This document shows, piece after piece, positions 4,838 to 7,989 of a stretch of DNA of 7,989 nucleotides. The position numbers were made by a program, and so were the translations under genes. The notes under the pieces were generated by a model. It was not told the origin of the DNA. It saw only the letters and a program-made list of their open reading frames with translations, and searched no databases. The DNA lies in NCBI GenBank assembly GCA_963578625.1, contig CAUZEO010000251.1, forward strand, positions 1 through 7,989, in the 5' to 3' direction. This DNA is from CAUZEO01 sp963578625 (GTDB lineage: Bacteria > Verrucomicrobiota > Kiritimatiellia > SLOV01). The stretch's first letter is position 1, and the number at the start of each line of letters is the position of its first letter.

Positions 4838-5986
4838 TTAGCCGGCATCTCTTTCGGAGTCCGGAACCTGGTCCTGGCTCTCTGCGCCCGTGCGGTGGTA
4901 GAAACTGAATACGCGTTGAAATATGCTCTTGTATCCCTTCGGCTCCGGGTCCCCTGGTTGGGGACCGCCAACGGCGCTTTGGACACGCGATTGAAAATCG
5001 GGATCGTTGCGCCAATTCAGATTTAAGGCTTTGGAAGCCCCAATGCTTTCATCGCTCCCGACCTGCCTGTTTTTGACGCTGCCGGCGGCTTCATCATTTT
5101 CCGCGGGTGGTTCAGGCACAGCGTGCCCGGGCAGGGAATCGGCGTCGGGAATCGGACTGGGAGCCGTAATTTCGGGATCAACAGAGGGGATTGTTTTCTC
5201 GATCGGCGTAATGGTTGCGCGGAGCGCCCGATTCTGAAATACGATGTACCCGCCGAACAAGGCCGCCGCCAGCACCACGAATGTCATCATGGTCATCATC
5301 GAGGTCAGGCGCTTCTCTGACCGCTCCAGCATACTTCGCAGCTCGCGCTCCGATTCCTTGGAGTGGTCTACCAGGGTCCCGATGATTTGGGACGACCTCC
5401 GGCTTGTTTCGTCCATGACCCCGAGCGTCTCATTGAAACGGTTGAGGCTGCCGATCATTTTCTCGTCCTGCTCGGCATTGACGGTGAGCTGTTGCTGAAC
5501 CATACCCAGCAATTTTGTTTGCTGTTCGGTTGCCCGGCCGACGCTCTCCATTCCCTTCAATACTTCCGGAAACTGTTCTAGTGCCTCGATCTGCGAGCAG
5601 TGCATTTCCGATTGGCGGGCAAGATTCGAGCTGATGGACCGCATCATCTGGAGCATCTCCAGGTATCCGGTCTGAAGAGTTTGACGCTGGTTCTCTCGTC
5701 GGGCTTTTCCCTCGAATATGCGGGAAAGCCAACCTTTCCGAACCGTCGTGAGACTTGACGATTCGGTAGGACGAGGGTTCGTTTCCCGGGGCGGCGGTTG
5801 AATTTCGAACTCCTCGGCCTGCACGTTCTGATTGCCTGCGCGCATCGGCGCTGCGTGACTTTCGGAATCCTCGCCCGGTCCGGCACTGCCTACAGGACTC
5901 GGCAGACTTGACGCGGCGGCATCTTCTTTCTCTTGAACGATATCTCCGATTTCAGATTTCGGTGGGCTGTTCTTTGTGTCCGGCAT
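4838..5986 (-). CDS. Unrecognised coiled-coil single-pass membrane protein
   Basis: A 382-residue protein I do not recognise. Residues 1-80 are Pro/Ser/Glu-rich and probably disordered. Residues about 96-230 are helical, rich in Gln, Glu, Met and Ser, and look like a long coiled coil with repeated small hydrophobic positions, similar in texture to chemoreceptor signalling helices but without their conserved hairpin tip. A membrane segment follows (TFVVLAAALFGGYIVF, about 235-250). The last 130 residues are Pro/Asp-rich and low-complexity, with a small conserved-looking motif LNLNWRNDPDFQSRVQSAVGG near 321-341. There is no signal peptide. ATG 5986 has GAGGAG about ten bases upstream. It lies 105 bases after the aldolase gene on the same strand and its end abuts the decayed transporter. 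Possible roles include a scaffold or envelope-linked signalling partner; this is speculation. Confidence 0.8.
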   Translation of the reverse strand: MPDTKNSPPKSEIGDIVQEKEDAAASSLPSPVGSAGPGEDSESHAAPMRAGNQNVQAEEFEIQPPPRETNPRPTESSSLTTVRKGWLSRIFEGKARRENQRQTLQTGYLEMLQMMRSISSNLARQSEMHCSQIEALEQFPEVLKGMESVGRATEQQTKLLGMVQQQLTVNAEQDEKMIGSLNRFNETLGVMDETSRRSSQIIGTLVDHSKESERELRSMLERSEKRLTSMMTMMTFVVLAAALFGGYIVFQNRALRATITPIEKTIPSVDPEITAPSPIPDADSLPGHAVPEPPAENDEAAGSVKNRQVGSDESIGASKALNLNWRNDPDFQSRVQSAVGGPQPGDPEPKGYKSIFQRVFSFYHRTGAESQDQVPDSERDAG

Positions 5987-6091
5987 GGTGTCGGGGCTCC
6001 TCTTGTCGATAACTGCCTACCTCTTGAATCGCGCCGACCCCTTAACACCCTCACATGGGATCGCGGCGAAGCCAAGCCGAAAATTCGGATG

Positions 6092-7117
6092 TCACTTGAG
6101 GATGGAATTGCCGGCGCAGCGAAGGTCCATCGTCGCGCTGATCACGCGCTTTTTCATACCCCCAAGGGCCTTCGTGAGGTAGCAACGCGGATCGTACGAT
6201 TTCTTATCGCCCACGTTGTCCTCGATCTTCAGCACGCCCTCGTAGTGGGTCATGATGTGATCCACGATGGGGCGGGTAAAGGCGTACTGGGTGTCGGTGT
6301 CAATGTTCATCTTGATGACGCCGTACTCAATCGTCTCCCGGATCTCATCTTTCGAGGATCCGGATCCGCCGTGAAAGACAAGATCGAGCGGGTTATCGGC
6401 TGTCTGGTGGATTTCTTTCACCTTTGCCTGGCCGTCGCGTAGAATTTTAGGTTCGAGCTTTACGTTGCCCGGTTTGTAGACCCCGTGCACGTTGCCGAAG
6501 GTTGCGGCCAGCATAAATCGCCCCAGGGGGTACAATCTTTCGTAGACAATGAGCATGTCCTCGGGCGTGGTGTAGAGCTTCTCTTTTCCAATGCCGCTGG
6601 TGTCGTGGCCGTCCTCCTCGCCGCCGACCACGCCCGTTTCCACCTCGAGCAGCATACCCATGGCGGAAAGGATCTCCTGGTACTTGATTGCGATTTCCAG
6701 ATTTTCCTGCAGGGGGAGCTCAGACCCGTCGAACATGTGACTGTTGAAGAGGGGGCATTTCCCGTCCGCGATCCGGCGCCGGCCTGCTTCGATCAATGGA
6801 TCGAGAAAGGATTCCAGGTTCTTAGGATGGCAATGATCCGTGTGCAAAACGATCAGGACGTTGTATTCTTCCGCCAGCCGGTGCGCGGCCTCCGCGAGAA
6901 TCTCCGCGCCGAGGGCCTGATTTTTCAGGCCACCGGATGCGTGGCGCCCACCACCGACCGAAATCTGTACCATGCCGTCGCTTTCGGCCTCGGCGAATCC
7001 TTCGAGAGCGCCGCTGAGCGACTCCAGGTTGCTCACATTAATTGCGGGATAGGCAAACCGGCCCTCCTTGGCCCGGTCAAACATAGCGCAACATTGTTCG
7101 ATATTTGCAATCGGCAT
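6092..7117 (-). CDS. fba: Class II fructose-bisphosphate aldolase
   Basis: A 341-residue zinc aldolase that interconverts fructose 1,6-bisphosphate with glyceraldehyde 3-phosphate and dihydroxyacetone phosphate in glycolysis and gluconeogenesis. Visible motifs: HTDH at 92-95 (catalytic Asp94, zinc ligand His95); LFNSHMFDGSELPLQENLE (124-141); the EVETGVVGGEEDG segment (158-170); the zinc ligand His211 in FGNVHGVYKPGN; zinc/phosphate residues in FHGGSGSS (248-255); and MNIDTDTQ (270-277). The GGEEDG and VHGVYKPGNV blocks match the E. coli FbaA branch more than the short class IIB enzymes. Length is normal and no key residue is missing. A CCCCCTGCAGAGGG near-palindrome (7131-7144) overlaps the weak ribosome site and could affect translation. 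It follows aroC by 98 bases on the same strand. Confidence 0.96.
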   Translation of the reverse strand: MPIANIEQCCAMFDRAKEGRFAYPAINVSNLESLSGALEGFAEAESDGMVQISVGGGRHASGGLKNQALGAEILAEAAHRLAEEYNVLIVLHTDHCHPKNLESFLDPLIEAGRRRIADGKCPLFNSHMFDGSELPLQENLEIAIKYQEILSAMGMLLEVETGVVGGEEDGHDTSGIGKEKLYTTPEDMLIVYERLYPLGRFMLAATFGNVHGVYKPGNVKLEPKILRDGQAKVKEIHQTADNPLDLVFHGGSGSSKDEIRETIEYGVIKMNIDTDTQYAFTRPIVDHIMTHYEGVLKIEDNVGDKKSYDPRCYLTKALGGMKKRVISATMDLRCAGNSILK

Positions 7118-7215
7118 AGCTAGCCGTTCGCCCTCTGCAGGGGGTTAGGTATTGTAACTCCGAAAACCGCGGCACACTCTAGCCACAATCCGAATAAAGG
7201 CAAGCCCGGTTTAGG
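7118..7215 (-). promoter_or_regulatory. Spacer between aroC and the aldolase with a possible aldolase promoter
   Basis: On the - strand a TACAAT (+ strand 7151-7156) sits about 34 bases before the aldolase ATG and could be a -10 box. No clear -35 box is present. The near-palindrome at 7131-7144 lies between it and the start codon. No T-run terminator for aroC is evident, so readthrough from aroC is also possible. Confidence 0.25.
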
Positions 7216-7989
7216 TCAGGGCCGGTCCGAACTGGCCCTCGGAATCTGACGTAGCGCCAGATCCGCCAGGACCAGCGCCGCCATCGCTTCCACAATCGGA
7301 ACCGCACGCGGAACCACGCAGGGGTCATGGCGTCCTTTGGCTTCGAGGGTGACCTCGTTCCCGTCAAAGTCCGCCGTAGACTGTGCTACCCCGATGGTTG
7401 CCGGTGGTTTGAACGCAATGCGAAATACAATCGGCTCGCCATTGGTAATTCCGCCCTGAGTCCCGCCGCTGCGGTTGGTACGGGTTCCGAGTTTCCCTTT
7501 TTTCTGGACAAACGGATCGTTGTGCAGGGATCCGCGCATCCGGGTGCCGGCGAATCCGGACCCTAATTCGAAGCCTTTGGTCGCGGGCAGCGAGAGCATG
7601 GCCTGTGCGAGGACCGCCTCCACTTTGTCGAATACCGGCTCGCCGAGCCCCGCCGGCACCCCGCTGCATACACAGGTTACGATGCCGCCGATTGAATCCG
7701 CCGCTTCCCGGGCGGCCACGATTTCTTTGAACATCTTTTCGCTAACATCGTCATCGGGGCACCGTACTTCGTTGCTGTCAATCCGGTCCCTTGTGGGGGG
7801 ATTTTCCTCCAACGCTCTCGAAGCTTCGATTGTGCCCACCGCGCTCACCCAGGAAATTATCTCCACTCCGTATCGCTCTCGCAGGAATTTCTCCGCGATT
7901 GCACCGGCGGCAACGCGACCGATTGTCTCCCGGGCGCTCGAGCGTCCGCCGCCGCTCGACGCACGGATCCCGTATTTCATCTGGTAGGT
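7216..7989 (-). CDS. aroC: Chorismate synthase (C-terminal two thirds; N-terminus beyond the window)
   Basis: Converts 5-enolpyruvylshikimate 3-phosphate to chorismate using reduced FMN, the last shared step of aromatic amino acid synthesis. The window contains 257 residues, while the full enzyme is about 360-390. The frame continues past the edge as TYQMKYGIR, matching the middle of the enzyme, so the Met at 7980 is internal and not the start. Clear family signatures: SSGGGRSSARETIGRVAAGAIA, GVPAGLGEPVFDK, LPATKGFELGSGF, TNRSGGTQGGITNGEPI, the KPPATIG segment, and GRHDPCVVPRAVPIVEAM with ALVLADL near the end. These hold the FMN and substrate-binding Arg, His and Asp residues. The gene ends with TGA at 7216-7218. 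Nothing unusual is visible. Confidence 0.96.
   Translation of the reverse strand, partial: TYQMKYGIRASSGGGRSSARETIGRVAAGAIAEKFLRERYGVEIISWVSAVGTIEASRALEENPPTRDRIDSNEVRCPDDDVSEKMFKEIVAAREAADSIGGIVTCVCSGVPAGLGEPVFDKVEAVLAQAMLSLPATKGFELGSGFAGTRMRGSLHNDPFVQKKGKLGTRTNRSGGTQGGITNGEPIVFRIAFKPPATIGVAQSTADFDGNEVTLEAKGRHDPCVVPRAVPIVEAMAALVLADLALRQIPRASSDRP

Noticed and set aside
4547..5026. 159-residue open frame on the + strand as a separate gene
   Set aside because: Its first ~90 residues are the tail of the broken transporter; the rest lies over the opposite-strand gene and looks non-coding.
6077..6088. CCGAAAATTCGG as a terminator of the aldolase gene
   Set aside because: Only five pairs with a two-base loop and no following T-run.
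6485..7123. 212-residue open frame on the + strand opposite the aldolase
   Set aside because: Mirror of a strongly conserved coding sequence; its protein shows no domain features.
7475..7987. 170-residue open frame on the + strand opposite aroC
   Set aside because: Shadow of chorismate synthase, Ser/Pro-rich and without motifs.

Overview
The window reads as a chromosomal segment of a free-living bacterium with moderately high GC. It uses the standard bacterial code and has ordinary Shine-Dalgarno sites such as GGAGGA and AAAGGAG. No gene here fixes the phylum. Degenerate 9-base CACGAAA-type repeats and TTTTGAT-rich spacer DNA recall intergenic sequence of PVC-group and related uncultured bacteria, but that is only an impression.

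Left part, + strand. A likely 3' tail of an upstream gene (1-72) overlaps by ATGA the start of an FAD-dependent aromatic-hydroxylase-type monooxygenase (69-1223). A gene-free stretch of about 630 bases follows. It holds a degenerate repeat, a 71-base imperfect palindrome, and a strongly AT-rich block (about 27% GC over 1631-1800) with three inverted repeats. It leads into two tandem small heat-shock protein genes (1852-2280 and 2307-2714), probably one operon.

Middle. The 211 bases after the second heat-shock gene hold two long stem-loops with large C/U-rich loops containing CCTCC (anti-Shine-Dalgarno-like). The second has a perfect TATAAT just upstream, starts in GGG and ends in a closing stem followed by T5. 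This is the best candidate for an undescribed element here: a small RNA of about 84 nt. Next come an oligoribonuclease-like exonuclease (2926-3579) and an overlapping Nudix hydrolase (3563-4087). After these lies a clearly decayed Na+/phosphate cotransporter with a PhoU-like tail (about 4091-4837), broken by several frameshifts, a stop codon and an internal deletion.

Right part, - strand. Reading leftwards from the right edge: chorismate synthase aroC (truncated by the window edge), class II fructose-bisphosphate aldolase, and an unrecognised coiled-coil membrane protein whose gene runs up to the pseudogene from the other side. Glycolysis and aromatic amino acid synthesis genes are thus neighbours, but nothing shows that they are co-regulated.

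Most annotated genes are ordinary. The interest lies in the spacer DNA around the heat-shock operon and in the dying transporter.
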